37,221 nucleotides of DNA from an uncultured Clostridia bacterium. Lineage in GTDB: Bacteria; Bacillota; Clostridia; TANB77; CAG-508. Location of the stretch: assembly GCA_949747775.1 (NCBI GenBank), contig CATKGX010000110.1, forward strand, positions 1 to 37,221. Reading direction: 5' to 3'. Shown piece after piece: positions 25,644 to 34,545 of the stretch. How positions within the stretch are numbered: position 1 is the stretch's first letter; each line of letters starts with the position of its first letter. The notes under the pieces are model-generated. The model was not told the origin of the DNA. It did no database searches and was given only the letters and a program-made list of their open reading frames with translations. A program made the position numbers and the translations under genes.

Positions 25644-27174
25644 ATGAAAGAGATGATAAAACAATATAAAGAAGAGGTAAAACAATTAGTTTGCCATAAA
25701 AGATATTTTTTAACTATGATAATTGTAAGCATATTAAGTTATGGATTTGCAATAACGCATGGCACAGTAGGAATAGATGATACTTGCTTAGATAGGTATT
25801 ATGGAGATTCTTTTATGCTATCAACAGGAAGATGGGGAAGTTATTTGTTATATAAATTACTTAATATAACTTCTTTTACACCTTTTTGGCTAGACTTTTT
25901 AACAGTTCTTGTTATTATGGCAACAGCTATTTTGATAAGTGCTTTTATTAGAAAAAACGTAAAAAAGCAAGATATTATTTTATCAACATTGTTTTCATGT
26001 ATTTATATTTCGTACCCATTAATAAATGAAGCATTTATTTTTCAGCCAAGTAATTTAGCACTTTTTCTTAGCAATTTGCTAACAATATTATCTGTTATTG
26101 TCATTTATGAGGTAATCACAAATAAATTACAGAAAAAGTATTATATTGCTTTATTACCTATTTTGGCAATTTCCATTTCAATGTATGAATCTTGTTGCCA
26201 AACATTTTTGCTAGGTTTATTAATCTGTATGTTACTTAGAATTTTTATTTATCAGGAAAAGGAAGCCAATTTACTAAAATATTTTGCAACTGGAATTATT
26301 GTTTTAATACTTTCTATTATTTTAAATTATGCTATATTATATATGTTTTATAGCATAGGCGTGCCAAATGAATTATCTGGTGGAAGAACAATTTACTGGT
26401 TTAAAGTGCGGATTAAATGACGGAATAGCACTTATGCTAGGCAATATATACTGTGATACTATTATGAATATGAGGTATTTTCCAGTATTAGAATTTGTAA
26501 TAGCAATTGTAGTGGGATTTATACTATCTATTTATTTTACAATAAAAAAGAAAAATGTGTATATTTTGGATATATACGTATTGATGGTTTTAGCAAATTT
26601 TGCATTATGCATATTGCAATGTAAGCCAATTATGTATAGAGCTAATGCATCATGGGCATTATTTGTAAGTGTGGTTGTAATAACGTTATATTTTATTGTA
26701 GCACAAAAGAAATACTTCAAAAAAGTAGTATTTTTACTGGTGGCTTTAATTATTTTATGGCAAACGAAAGATATGAATCAGTGGTTTTATAGTGAATGGA
26801 TGAAATATCAAATTGATATAAAAAATGGTTACCAAATAGCAGAAGATATTATAAAAGTAGCAAAAGATTCAAGCAAGCCAATTGTTTTTGTTGGAAAGCC
26901 TCGTCAGGGATTTCGAATAAAAGGACAAAAAGGAGCACAATCGAATGGGCTATCTGTAATTTGGTGGGGTGTGGATGCTTTTGATGATAATTCATACGAA
27001 TTAATTAAGTTTATTAATTCTTTAGGATATCAATTTAAGAGGCCAACAGATGAACAGTATCAAAAAGGACAAGTGTTAGCAAATCACATATCTTATGAGC
27101 AAGAAGGCGAATATATAAAAGAGTTTGAAGATATCATTGTTGTGAATTTTAATGAGAAAAAAGGAGAAAGGTAA
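25644..27174 (+). CDS. GtrS/GtrII-type membrane glucosyltransferase, apparent +1 frameshift
   Basis: Polytopic protein resembling the Glucos_trans_II family (PF14264), whose members move a sugar from a polyprenyl-phosphate carrier to an envelope glycan. The segment GIDDTCLDRYYGDSF followed by TGRWGSYLLYKLL near residues 43-74 is the family's acidic loop. Frame one spans 25644-26420 and frame two ends at 27174. Skipping the C of CGG at 26409 joins TIYWFKV to GLNDGIALMLG and gives 509 residues with about 10 helices and a soluble C-terminus. ATG follows AAAAGGAAAG. The stop overlaps the polA start by one base (TAATG). The two GtrB-like enzymes of this window could supply its lipid-linked sugar. 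The break is either an error, a mutation or recoding. Confidence 0.75.
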
Positions 27175-29885
27175 TGTTAGTTTTAATAGATGGGAATAGT
27201 ATATTAAATAGGGCGTTTTATGGTATTTTAGGAAATAAAATGTTAACAACTCCAGATGGAAAATATACCAATGCAGTATATGGCTTTCTTGCTATTATGT
27301 TTAAGGTGATGGATGATTTAAAGCCAGAATATATGGCGGTTGCATTTGACCTAAAGTCACCAACAGCAAGGCATAAAATGTATGAAGGATATAAAGCGAC
27401 AAGAAAGGGAATGCCGAATGAACTTGCAGAGCAAATGCCGATTGTAAAAGATATTTTGGAAAAAATGCATATTACTATTATTGAAAAAGAAGGTTATGAA
27501 GCAGATGACATATTGGGAACCTTAGCAAAAAAAGCTGAGAAAAAGGGAATGGAAGTGACTATTGTTTCAGGAGACAGAGATACATTCCAATTAGCAACTA
27601 AGAAAATAGCGATTAGAATTCCACATACTAAAATGGGAAAAACAGAAACAGATACTTATAAAGAAGACGAAATTATAGAAAAATATGGTGTAAAGCCAAA
27701 ACAATTAATTGAGGTAAAAGGACTTATGGGGGACACTTCAGACAATATTCCAGGAGTTCCAGGAGTAGGAGAAAAAACAGCTCTTAATCTAATTAAAGAA
27801 TATCGTTCTATTGAAAAAATATATGAAACAATAGAAAAATATCCCAATGCAATTAAAGGAAAACTAAAAGAAAGGTTGCTAGAAAATAAAGACTTAGCGT
27901 TTCTTTCTAGAACACTTGGAACAATTAATATTGAAGTTCCATTAGAAGAGAAAGTTTCAGATTTAAAGTTAGTAGAATGGGATAAAGAAGGGGTTCTAGA
28001 GATTTTCAAAACACTAAATTTTAATCGTTTTATTGAAAGGTTTAGTTTAGATAACAATACAATATTGCCAGATAAAAAAATTGAAGACTTTTTTACATTA
28101 GAAGAATTAGAATTAAAAAATATCCAAACAATATTAGATAAAATAGAAAGCAAAAGAGAATTAGTTTACGTTTTAGGAAAAAAAGAATCACAAGATGCAA
28201 CAAAAATTGTAAAAAAAGAACTGTACAGCATTGCAATATATAATGAAGAAGAAAATAAAGTTTCATATATAGAATTAACAGAAACGGAATTTATGCAATA
28301 TTTTAAACATGTATTTGAAGATGCAAATATAAAGAAGTATGGATACCAATTAGTAGAAGACTATGTAATGTTAAGACAGTTGGGAATTATAACAAATGGG
28401 CTATATTATGATGCTGAAATTGCAACATATGATTTAAACCAAATGATGGGAAATTATTCTATTGAAAATATAGCAGGAATATATTTAGGAATAGATGCTT
28501 ATGGTTATTTAGCAGAATATGAACAAGAACCTAAGAAAAATAAACAAATAACTTTATTTCAAACAGAAGAAAAAAGTGATAAAGAGAAATATGTATATGG
28601 TTTTAAAACGTATTTAATTAGAAAAATATATGCTGAAACAATCAAAAAGTTAGAGGAATTTGATTTATTAGAATTATTCCATCAAATAGAGATGCCAATT
28701 GTAAAAGTATTAGGAGAAATGCAATTTGAAGGAATGAAAGTAGATAAAGATGAATTAATTGCTTTTGGAAATAGTTTAAAGGCTCAAATAGATAGACTAA
28801 AAACAGATATTTATGAATTATCGGAAGAAGAGTTTAACATTAATTCAACACAACAACTAGGAAATATTTTATTTGAAAAACTGCAATTGCCTGTGTATAA
28901 AAAGACTAGAAATGGATATTCAACTGATGTAGATGTACTAGAAAAATTAAAGGATAAGCACCCTGTGATTGAAAAAATATTAGAGTATAGAAGCTTAATG
29001 AAATTAAATTCAACCTATGTAGAAGGGCTTATTCCATATATTAATGAAAAAACAGGACGTATTCATTCTCATTTTCATCAAACAATTACTGCAACAGGTA
29101 GAATTAGTAGTACAGAACCAAACTTGCAAAATATTCCTACAAGAATTGAGCTTGGAAAACAATTAAGAAAAGTATTTAAACCAGAGCAAGGATATTTATT
29201 TATTGATGCAGATTATTCACAAATTGAGCTTAGAGTATTAGCGCATATTTCAAAGGATAGTCATATGTTAGACGCTTTCAGAAATGACGAGGATATTCAT
29301 ATGCAAGCTGCGTCAAAGGTATTTGGAATACCAATAGAAGAGGTAACAAAAGAACAAAGAACGTCAGCCAAAGCAGTTAATTTTGGAATTGTATATGGAA
29401 TTAGTGACTTTGGTTTGGCAGAACAATTGGGGATTGGTAGAAAAAAGGCAAAAGAATATATAGAACAATACCTAGAGAAATATAGTGGCATTAAACAATT
29501 TATGGATGATATTGTGCTAGAAGCAAAAGAAAAAGGGTATGTGGAAACTTTATTTCACAGAAGAAGATATATTCCAGAGCTAAATTCAAATAATTATATG
29601 GTAAGGCAATTTGGTATGAGGGCTGCAATGAATACACCAATTCAAGGGACAGCAGCAGACATTATGAAAATTGCGATGATTGAGGTGTATAACAAATTAA
29701 AAGAGGCAAAGTTAGATGCAAAATTAATTTTACAAGTACATGATGAACTTATGATAGAATGTAAGGTAGATGACAAAGAAAAGGTAAAAGAAATTTTAAA
29801 GAAAAGTATGGAAAATGCGTCTAAACTTGCAATACCATTGAAGGTAGAGATGTCAGAAGCGGACAATTGGTATGAAGCAAAGTAA
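27174..29885 (+). CDS. polA: DNA polymerase I
   Basis: Repair and Okazaki-fragment polymerase, 903 residues. Order: 5'-3' exonuclease domain (1 to about 290; LVLIDGNSILNRAFYG and the helix-hairpin block DNIPGVPGVGEKTA), a 3'-5' exonuclease-like domain (about 310-480) lacking the DxE motif (LVYVLGKKESQ in its place), so probably without proofreading as in many Firmicutes, and the polymerase domain with motif A DADYSQIELR (Asp678), motif B around NFGIVYGIS and motif C VHDE (Asp857-Glu858). ATG 27174 overlaps the stop of the GtrS-type gene and follows AAAGGAGAAAGG, so it is co-transcribed and possibly coupled. Confidence 0.97.
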   Translation: MLVLIDGNSILNRAFYGILGNKMLTTPDGKYTNAVYGFLAIMFKVMDDLKPEYMAVAFDLKSPTARHKMYEGYKATRKGMPNELAEQMPIVKDILEKMHITIIEKEGYEADDILGTLAKKAEKKGMEVTIVSGDRDTFQLATKKIAIRIPHTKMGKTETDTYKEDEIIEKYGVKPKQLIEVKGLMGDTSDNIPGVPGVGEKTALNLIKEYRSIEKIYETIEKYPNAIKGKLKERLLENKDLAFLSRTLGTINIEVPLEEKVSDLKLVEWDKEGVLEIFKTLNFNRFIERFSLDNNTILPDKKIEDFFTLEELELKNIQTILDKIESKRELVYVLGKKESQDATKIVKKELYSIAIYNEEENKVSYIELTETEFMQYFKHVFEDANIKKYGYQLVEDYVMLRQLGIITNGLYYDAEIATYDLNQMMGNYSIENIAGIYLGIDAYGYLAEYEQEPKKNKQITLFQTEEKSDKEKYVYGFKTYLIRKIYAETIKKLEEFDLLELFHQIEMPIVKVLGEMQFEGMKVDKDELIAFGNSLKAQIDRLKTDIYELSEEEFNINSTQQLGNILFEKLQLPVYKKTRNGYSTDVDVLEKLKDKHPVIEKILEYRSLMKLNSTYVEGLIPYINEKTGRIHSHFHQTITATGRISSTEPNLQNIPTRIELGKQLRKVFKPEQGYLFIDADYSQIELRVLAHISKDSHMLDAFRNDEDIHMQAASKVFGIPIEEVTKEQRTSAKAVNFGIVYGISDFGLAEQLGIGRKKAKEYIEQYLEKYSGIKQFMDDIVLEAKEKGYVETLFHRRRYIPELNSNNYMVRQFGMRAAMNTPIQGTAADIMKIAMIEVYNKLKEAKLDAKLILQVHDELMIECKVDDKEKVKEILKKSMENASKLAIPLKVEMSEADNWYEAK

Positions 29886-29902
29886 ATAAAGGAGCAAATT
29901 GA

Positions 29903-30478
29903 ATGACTTCAAAATTAATAAAACGAATGATAATTTTTATAATTCTACTAGCAATTACTTTTGTATTAGTTAGAATTGTAAGAGTACAAGATATTATATT
30001 AAGACAGGTATATCCGATTAAGTATGAAGAATATGTAGAAAAGTATGCAAGCCAAAATGGATTGGATAAGTATATGGTGTATGCAATTATTAAAACAGAA
30101 AGTAATTTTAAGGCTGATGTGAAGTCTGAAAGTAATGCAATTGGACTTATGCAACTTTTAGAGTCAACAGCAGTAGAAAGAGCAAACTATATAGATGAAA
30201 AAAATGTAACAGAAGAAGAACTATATGAGCCAGAGACAAATATAAAATTAGGAACAGATTACTATGCTTATTTGTTAAATCATTATGCAGGTAATAATGT
30301 ATTAGCATTGGTTGCATATAATGCAGGGATGGGAAATGTTGATACATGGGTAAAAGAAGGCGTCATAGAAGCTGATGGGTCAGATATTGAAAATATTCCA
30401 TATCGAGAGACCAATAACTATGTAAGAAAAATTTTAAGAGATTATAAAATGTATGTTAAGCTATATGAAAGGCAATAG
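29903..30478 (+). CDS. Membrane-anchored lytic transglycosylase (SLT family)
   Basis: Cleaves peptidoglycan glycan strands to 1,6-anhydro ends outside the membrane. The 191-residue protein has an N-terminal helix (about 7-26) acting as a signal anchor, then an SLT domain with AIIKTESNF (catalytic Glu66), AIGLMQLLESTA, LGTDYYAYLLNHYAGN and ALVAYNAGMGNVDTW. All Slt family blocks are present and the length is normal for the short Clostridia type. ATG follows AAAGGAG, 17 bases after polA, so it is probably in the same transcript. No terminator was seen before the next promoter. Confidence 0.93.
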   Translation: MTSKLIKRMIIFIILLAITFVLVRIVRVQDIILRQVYPIKYEEYVEKYASQNGLDKYMVYAIIKTESNFKADVKSESNAIGLMQLLESTAVERANYIDEKNVTEEELYEPETNIKLGTDYYAYLLNHYAGNNVLALVAYNAGMGNVDTWVKEGVIEADGSDIENIPYRETNNYVRKILRDYKMYVKLYERQ

Positions 30479-30553
30479 AAAGTTACTTTATATATTTCCA
30501 AAGTGCTAATCTAGTATCTTAAAAAGTAGAATGGGTAAAGTTCTGGAAAAATC

Positions 30554-30582
30554 TTGAAATGTGAAATGATATAGGATAAAAT
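30554..30582 (+). promoter_or_regulatory. Promoter for the superoxide reductase gene
   Basis: TTGAAA, 17-base spacer, TAAAAT, 30 bases before the ATG at 30613. Confidence 0.6.
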
Positions 30583-30612
30583 AAAGAAGAAATAAACATA
30601 GGAGGAAGAAAG

Positions 30613-30993
30613 ATGAATAATGATATTATTGTAAAAAAATGTCCAAAATGTGGAGCTGTAGTAAGAGTATTAGATGAATGCAACTGTGCATGTGGATTTG
30701 AATGTTGTGGAGAAAAAATGGAAACTTTAGTTCCAAACTCAGTAGATGCAGCAGCAGAAAAACATGTACCAACTTATGAAAGAGATGGCGATTTTATTCA
30801 AGTAAAAGTAAATCATGTTATGGAAGAAGGTCATTATATAGAGTGGATTTCATTGGTATTTGAACATGAAGAATTAACATTAAGACTAGAGCCAAGTTTT
30901 CCATCAGCAGAAGCTAAATTCCCATATATTCCAGGTTCTACAATTTATGAATATTGTAGCAAACATGGATTATGGAAAAAAGATGTAGAATAA
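30613..30993 (+). CDS. Desulfoferrodoxin-type superoxide reductase
   Basis: Reduces superoxide to peroxide in the cytosol of anaerobes. The 126 residues contain an N-terminal desulforedoxin-like iron site (CPKCG at 10-14, CCG at 31-33) and the catalytic Fe(His4Cys) centre: His51 in EKHVP, His68, His74 in GHYIEW, Cys115 and His118 in YCSKHGLW, with Glu49 as the usual active-site acid. The N-terminal site has extra cysteines (Cys23, Cys25, Cys27) in ECNCACGFECCG, more than the four needed for one Fe(Cys)4. It supports an anaerobic lifestyle. ATG follows AGGAGG. It is alone between two promoters. Confidence 0.92.
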   Translation: MNNDIIVKKCPKCGAVVRVLDECNCACGFECCGEKMETLVPNSVDAAAEKHVPTYERDGDFIQVKVNHVMEEGHYIEWISLVFEHEELTLRLEPSFPSAEAKFPYIPGSTIYEYCSKHGLWKKDVE

Positions 30994-31007
30994 TTGGTCA
31001 TTTTGTA

Positions 31008-31036
31008 GTGACATTTTTAGAAAAATATAGTATAAT
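31008..31036 (+). promoter_or_regulatory. Promoter for the MATE operon
   Basis: GTGACA, 17-base spacer, perfect TATAAT. The predicted start near 31043 leaves a leader of about 150 bases before the ATG at 31195. Confidence 0.7.
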
Positions 31037-31045
31037 ATAGTTTCG

Positions 31046-31160
31046 TAGCGAGTAGTTTTTTGTGACGTAAATCCAGTTACAAAGCGCTATCGCTATTTTA
31101 TTATGCAAAAGAGTAGAAAATTTTTGTGAATGTGAACCATAAAAATTTACTTTGTTTTTG
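31046..31160 (+). promoter_or_regulatory. Structured 5' leader of the MATE gene with attenuator-like hairpin
   Basis: A nested dyad: TAGCGA (31046-31051) pairs with TCGCTA (31090-31095), and TTTGTGAC (31059-31066) pairs with GTTACAAA (31076-31083) through one G-U. A second 11-bp hairpin (31118-31128 with 31138-31148) is followed by a T-rich stretch. The order promoter, folded element, terminator-like hairpin, gene resembles a riboswitch or attenuator, but I recognise no known class. Confidence 0.4.
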
Positions 31161-31194
31161 CTAATAAAAAGATAAAATGAAGGAGGAAATAAAG

Positions 31195-32625
31195 ATGGAA
31201 ACAGAAGAAGTATTAGAGAAGCAAGAAGTTTTGTTAAAAGAACAAACAAATGAACCAAAAGAAAATGAATTAGGAACGCAAAAAATAGGAAAACTAATTA
31301 GAAAGTTTGCCATTCCTTGTATTTTGTCACTAGTCGTTAGTGCTTTGTACAACATTGTTGATCAAATATTTATTGGACAAGGTGTTGGAACAATAGGAAA
31401 TACAGCAACAAACATTGTATTTCCCGTTTCAGTAATTGCAGCAGCGTTTTCTCTTATGGTAGGAGATGGTGCAGCAGCATTTTTAAGTTTAAGTTTAGGT
31501 AGAAAAGATACCAAAAATGCAAGTAAAGGTATTGCAAGTAGCATTACTTTAACTGTTATTTTAGGTGTTTTGTTTTTAATATTTGGGTTTGTATTTAAAA
31601 ATCCACTATTACAGTTATTTGGTGTAACAGAGGGAAGTTATACATATTCAAATGAATATATGATATGGATATTAATGGGACTTCCTTTTGCAATGTTTAC
31701 CAATATGATGAACTCAGTTATTCGTGCAGATGGTTCGCCTAAATATGCAATGGTATCTACTTTAGTAGGGTGTTTATTAAATATGATACTAGACCCAATT
31801 GCAATATTTGTGTTAAAATGGGGAGTAACAGGAGCAGCAGTAGCAACAGTAGTAGGACAACTTGTTTCTTGTATTGTAAGTGCACTATATATTCAAAAAT
31901 TTAAAACGATTACAATGAAGAAAGAAGATTTTAAATTAAATAGAAAAGTTTTAACAAAAGTGTGCAGTTTAGGTGTTTCAAGTTTTATTACCCAAATTTC
32001 AATTACACTTGTTATGATTGTGATGAACCATACATTAGGTTCTTATGGAAGTGTTTCAAAGTATGGCAGTGATATACCAATTGCAGCACTAGGAATTGTA
32101 ATGAAAGTAAATCAAATTATTACTTCTATTGTAGTAGGCATTGCAGTAGGAGCACAGCCAATTGTAGGATATAATTATGGTGCACAAAAATATGATAGAG
32201 CAAAAAAGGCATATTCTATATCTGTAAGAACAGCGATTGCAGTTACAGCGTTTGCAACAGTTATATTCCAACTATGCCCACAAGTGATTATTAATTTGTT
32301 TGGACAAGGTGATGAAATATATAATGAATTTGCACAAAGATGTTTTAAAGAATTTTTAATATTTACAGTATTACAAGGTGTGCAAATTTCATCAAGTATA
32401 TTCTTACAATCAATAGGAAAACCAATGAAGTCAGCGATTTTATCATTATCAAGACAAATTATATTTTTAATGCCATCACTAATCATTATGCCAATGATTT
32501 GGGGAATAGATGGAGTTCTACATGCAGGACCTACTGCAGATGGATTGGCATTTGTTTTAGCAATTACATTAATTACAATAGAGATGAAAAATATCAAAAA
32601 ATTGGAGGTACAAAAGAATGGATAA
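31195..32625 (+). CDS. MATE-family multidrug/cation antiporter
   Basis: Sodium- or proton-driven exporter of drugs or metabolites in the cytoplasmic membrane, 476 residues. After a charged, Glu-rich N-terminus (about 30 residues) come 12 predicted membrane segments. MATE features: KLIRKFAIPCILSLVVSALYNIVDQIFIGQGVG at the first repeat, SVIRADGSPKYAM, and MKVNQIITSIVVGIAVGAQPIVGYNYGA in the second half. I start at ATG 31195 because AAGGAGG precedes it; the frame start at 31177 lies before that site. Its last 8 bases overlap the following gene. A folded leader suggests ligand or attenuation control. Substrate unknown. Confidence 0.93.
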   Translation: METEEVLEKQEVLLKEQTNEPKENELGTQKIGKLIRKFAIPCILSLVVSALYNIVDQIFIGQGVGTIGNTATNIVFPVSVIAAAFSLMVGDGAAAFLSLSLGRKDTKNASKGIASSITLTVILGVLFLIFGFVFKNPLLQLFGVTEGSYTYSNEYMIWILMGLPFAMFTNMMNSVIRADGSPKYAMVSTLVGCLLNMILDPIAIFVLKWGVTGAAVATVVGQLVSCIVSALYIQKFKTITMKKEDFKLNRKVLTKVCSLGVSSFITQISITLVMIVMNHTLGSYGSVSKYGSDIPIAALGIVMKVNQIITSIVVGIAVGAQPIVGYNYGAQKYDRAKKAYSISVRTAIAVTAFATVIFQLCPQVIINLFGQGDEIYNEFAQRCFKEFLIFTVLQGVQISSSIFLQSIGKPMKSAILSLSRQIIFLMPSLIIMPMIWGIDGVLHAGPTADGLAFVLAITLITIEMKNIKKLEVQKNG

Positions 32626-33235
32626 TATGGTTATTACAATAGGAAGAGAGTTTGGAAGTGGAGGAAAGTATATAGGTGAAGAGCTTAGTAAAAGGTTGCA
32701 AATAAAATTTTATGATAAAGAACTACTAAACTTAGTTGCCGAAAAAGAAAATGTTGATATTAAATTATTGGAAAGAACAGATGAAAGTAATAAAGGAAAT
32801 TTTTGGTATACAATGGCGATGGCTTCTTTTTCTTCTACAGATAGTGTTAATTCTTTTAGTGGATTGCCAATGAATGAAAGATTGTTTCTAAAAGAAACAA
32901 AGGTAATTCAAGAGTTAGCTAAAAAAGAATCTTGTGTTATTATTGGTAGATGTTCAAATATTATTTTAAAAGATGAGCCAAATGTAAAAAACATATTTGT
33001 ATATGCTTCTGATATGGATTTCAAAATTAAAAGGAAAATCGAATTTGCAGGAATGAGCACAAAAGAGGCATCAAAAGCTATTTTAAAAAAAGACAAAGAA
33101 CGTGAGGCATATTATAATTATTTTACAAATGAAAAATGGGGAGCGAAGGAAGGATATGATTTGCTAGTAGATACTTCTAAAATAGGAGTAGAAAATGCAA
33201 TTGATTTAATTGAACAATATGTAAAAATGAAATAA
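32618..33235 (+). CDS. Cytidylate kinase-like family protein
   Basis: P-loop nucleoside-kinase-like protein of 205 residues (Cytidylate_kin2 type, PF13189). It begins VITIGREFGSGGKYIGEELSKRL, a modified P-loop (GREFGSGGK), then FYDKELL, and later IGRCSNIIL and KDKEREAYYNYFTNEKWG, which match this family. True substrate is not established for the family; a small phosphorylated molecule is likely. ATG 32618 has GGAGG 8 bases upstream and overlaps the MATE stop by 8 bases, so the two are translationally linked. The gene ends at a strong bidirectional terminator. Confidence 0.87.
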   Translation: MDNMVITIGREFGSGGKYIGEELSKRLQIKFYDKELLNLVAEKENVDIKLLERTDESNKGNFWYTMAMASFSSTDSVNSFSGLPMNERLFLKETKVIQELAKKESCVIIGRCSNIILKDEPNVKNIFVYASDMDFKIKRKIEFAGMSTKEASKAILKKDKEREAYYNYFTNEKWGAKEGYDLLVDTSKIGVENAIDLIEQYVKMK

Positions 33236-33239
33236 AAAT

Positions 33240-33272
33240 AAAACACGTAATGTTAAAAACATTACGTGTTTT
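33240..33272. terminator. Bidirectional terminator
   Basis: Perfect 15-base stem with a 3-base loop (33240-33254 and 33258-33272), flanked by A-runs and T-runs. It serves the cytidylate-kinase-like gene (+) and the phage-holin-like gene (-). Confidence 0.88.
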
Positions 33273-33285
33273 ATTTTTACGATAA

Positions 33286-33660
33286 CTATTGTTGTTCACC
33301 TGGTAAGAAATAATCTACTACACCATAAACGATAGCACCAACAATAGCAGCCATCCAAGATACTGTATATCCAGCAACAAAATATTGTGTTACATATAGC
33401 ACAATTGCTGAAAGAACAAATCCAACAAATCCTTTACCAAAACTACTTGCATGTAAACCAGTAAATTTAGTAATAAGATAATCTATAACGGTAAGAACGA
33501 CAGCAGCTGCAGCAAGAGACCAGATATTATTAATTTGAAAACCTGGTGTAAAAAATGCTGTAATTGCAAGAACTACTGCAGCAGATACAAGTCTACCTAC
33601 AATTTGCCATACAGTAGAAGTGTTTCCTCTTGATTGACTATTTACTTGTCCATTTTCCAT
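33286..33660 (-). CDS. Phage holin family 4 superfamily (YvlD-like) membrane protein
   Basis: Small integral membrane protein, 124 residues, with a polar N-terminus (about 20 residues) and four hydrophobic segments ending in YGVVDYFLPGE. This four-helix layout with VIDYLITKFTG and VTQYFVAGY fits the phage_holin_4_2/YvlD family found in many Gram-positive chromosomes; family function is unclear and a true holin role is not implied, because no lysis genes are nearby. I chose ATG 33660: GGAGG lies 11 bases upstream, while the longer start at 33684 precedes that site. Confidence 0.75.
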   Translation of the reverse strand: MENGQVNSQSRGNTSTVWQIVGRLVSAAVVLAITAFFTPGFQINNIWSLAAAAVVLTVIDYLITKFTGLHASSFGKGFVGFVLSAIVLYVTQYFVAGYTVSWMAAIVGAIVYGVVDYFLPGEQQ

Positions 33661-33761
33661 AATATAGAAACCTCCTTGAGTCATAAAAGCTATGACCTAA
33701 AATATTCAAAAATTATTTTTATAATTCTTGATACTGTTAATAGTATTTACGAAAAAAACAA

Positions 33762-33808
33762 TATTATTCAATTATTCTTAAGACAAATTTTTGAAAATTT
33801 GAATAATA
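33762..33808. repeat. Short inverted repeat before the DUF421 gene
   Basis: TATTATTCAA (33762-33771) and TTGAATAATA (33799-33808), 27 bases apart, in the divergent region between the holin-like gene and DUF421. It could be an operator or a weak RNA hairpin; its A+T-rich makeup makes chance possible. Confidence 0.3.
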
Positions 33809-33856
33809 AGAAATTTTTTAGGCAAAAATAATATAAAAAATATAAGGAGAAAAAAT

Positions 33857-34531
33857 ATGATTATTACTTTTATTAGGGCAATTATCTTATACATAATTGT
33901 ATTGGTTGTTATGAGATTGATGGGAAAAAGAGAAATTGGGCAGTTACAACCATTTGAGCTTGCGATATCAATTATGATAGCAGACTTAGCCTCTATACCA
34001 ATGACAGAACCAGGAATACCAATTACAAATGGAATTATACCAATTTTAGGTTTACTTGTAATGCATCTGGCCATTTCAGTGATTAATATAAAAAGTATTA
34101 GGGCAAGAGAAATTGTTTGTGGAAAACCATCTATATTAATTTATAGAGGAAAAATTGATGAAAAGGTATTAAAAAAAGAAAGATTTACCATTAATGAGCT
34201 ACAAGAGAGGTTAAGAGGAAATAATGTGGTAAATATTGGAGATGTAGAGTATGCTATTTTAGAGACAAGTGGACAAGTAACTGTAATTCAAAAGCCTAAT
34301 AAAAGGACAACAATTCCAGAGGATTTTGACATTATGCCAGATTATGAAGGGATTTCATATGACTTAGTAGTAGATGGTAAAGTAATGTATGATAATTTAA
34401 AATTAATAGAAAAAAATTATGAATGGTTGAAAAAACAGGTGGCAAAGTTTGGATTTGAGCCAGAGCAGGCACTTGTAGTAACAATGGATGGAAAAGGACA
34501 GTTTTTTTGCCAGAAAAAAGAAGTGGTATAG
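33857..34531 (+). CDS. DUF421 (YetF-like) membrane protein
   Basis: Membrane protein of 224 residues with about three N-terminal helices and a cytosolic domain. The family block RLMGKREIGQLQPFELAISIMIADLA at residues 20-45 and the later PSILIYRGKI and RFTINELQERLRG segments are diagnostic of DUF421/YetF. Function is unknown, although spore-membrane roles have been proposed for relatives in Bacillus. ATG follows AAGGAG. The DUF4363 gene begins 14 bases after the stop, a pairing common in Clostridia. Confidence 0.9.
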   Translation: MIITFIRAIILYIIVLVVMRLMGKREIGQLQPFELAISIMIADLASIPMTEPGIPITNGIIPILGLLVMHLAISVINIKSIRAREIVCGKPSILIYRGKIDEKVLKKERFTINELQERLRGNNVVNIGDVEYAILETSGQVTVIQKPNKRTTIPEDFDIMPDYEGISYDLVVDGKVMYDNLKLIEKNYEWLKKQVAKFGFEPEQALVVTMDGKGQFFCQKKEVV

Positions 34532-34545
34532 CATAAGGAGGGTAT

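Noticed and set aside
21800..26411. CGG simply reassigned to another amino acid (for example Trp or Gln, as reported in some low-GC lineages)
   Set aside because: No amino acid at CGG rescues the two broken genes, because the following codons are out of frame; a frame change is required.
33286..33660. Prophage lysis gene
   Set aside because: The holin-4 family name is misleading: no endolysin, phage structural gene or integrase is nearby, and the YvlD-like family is common in chromosomes.
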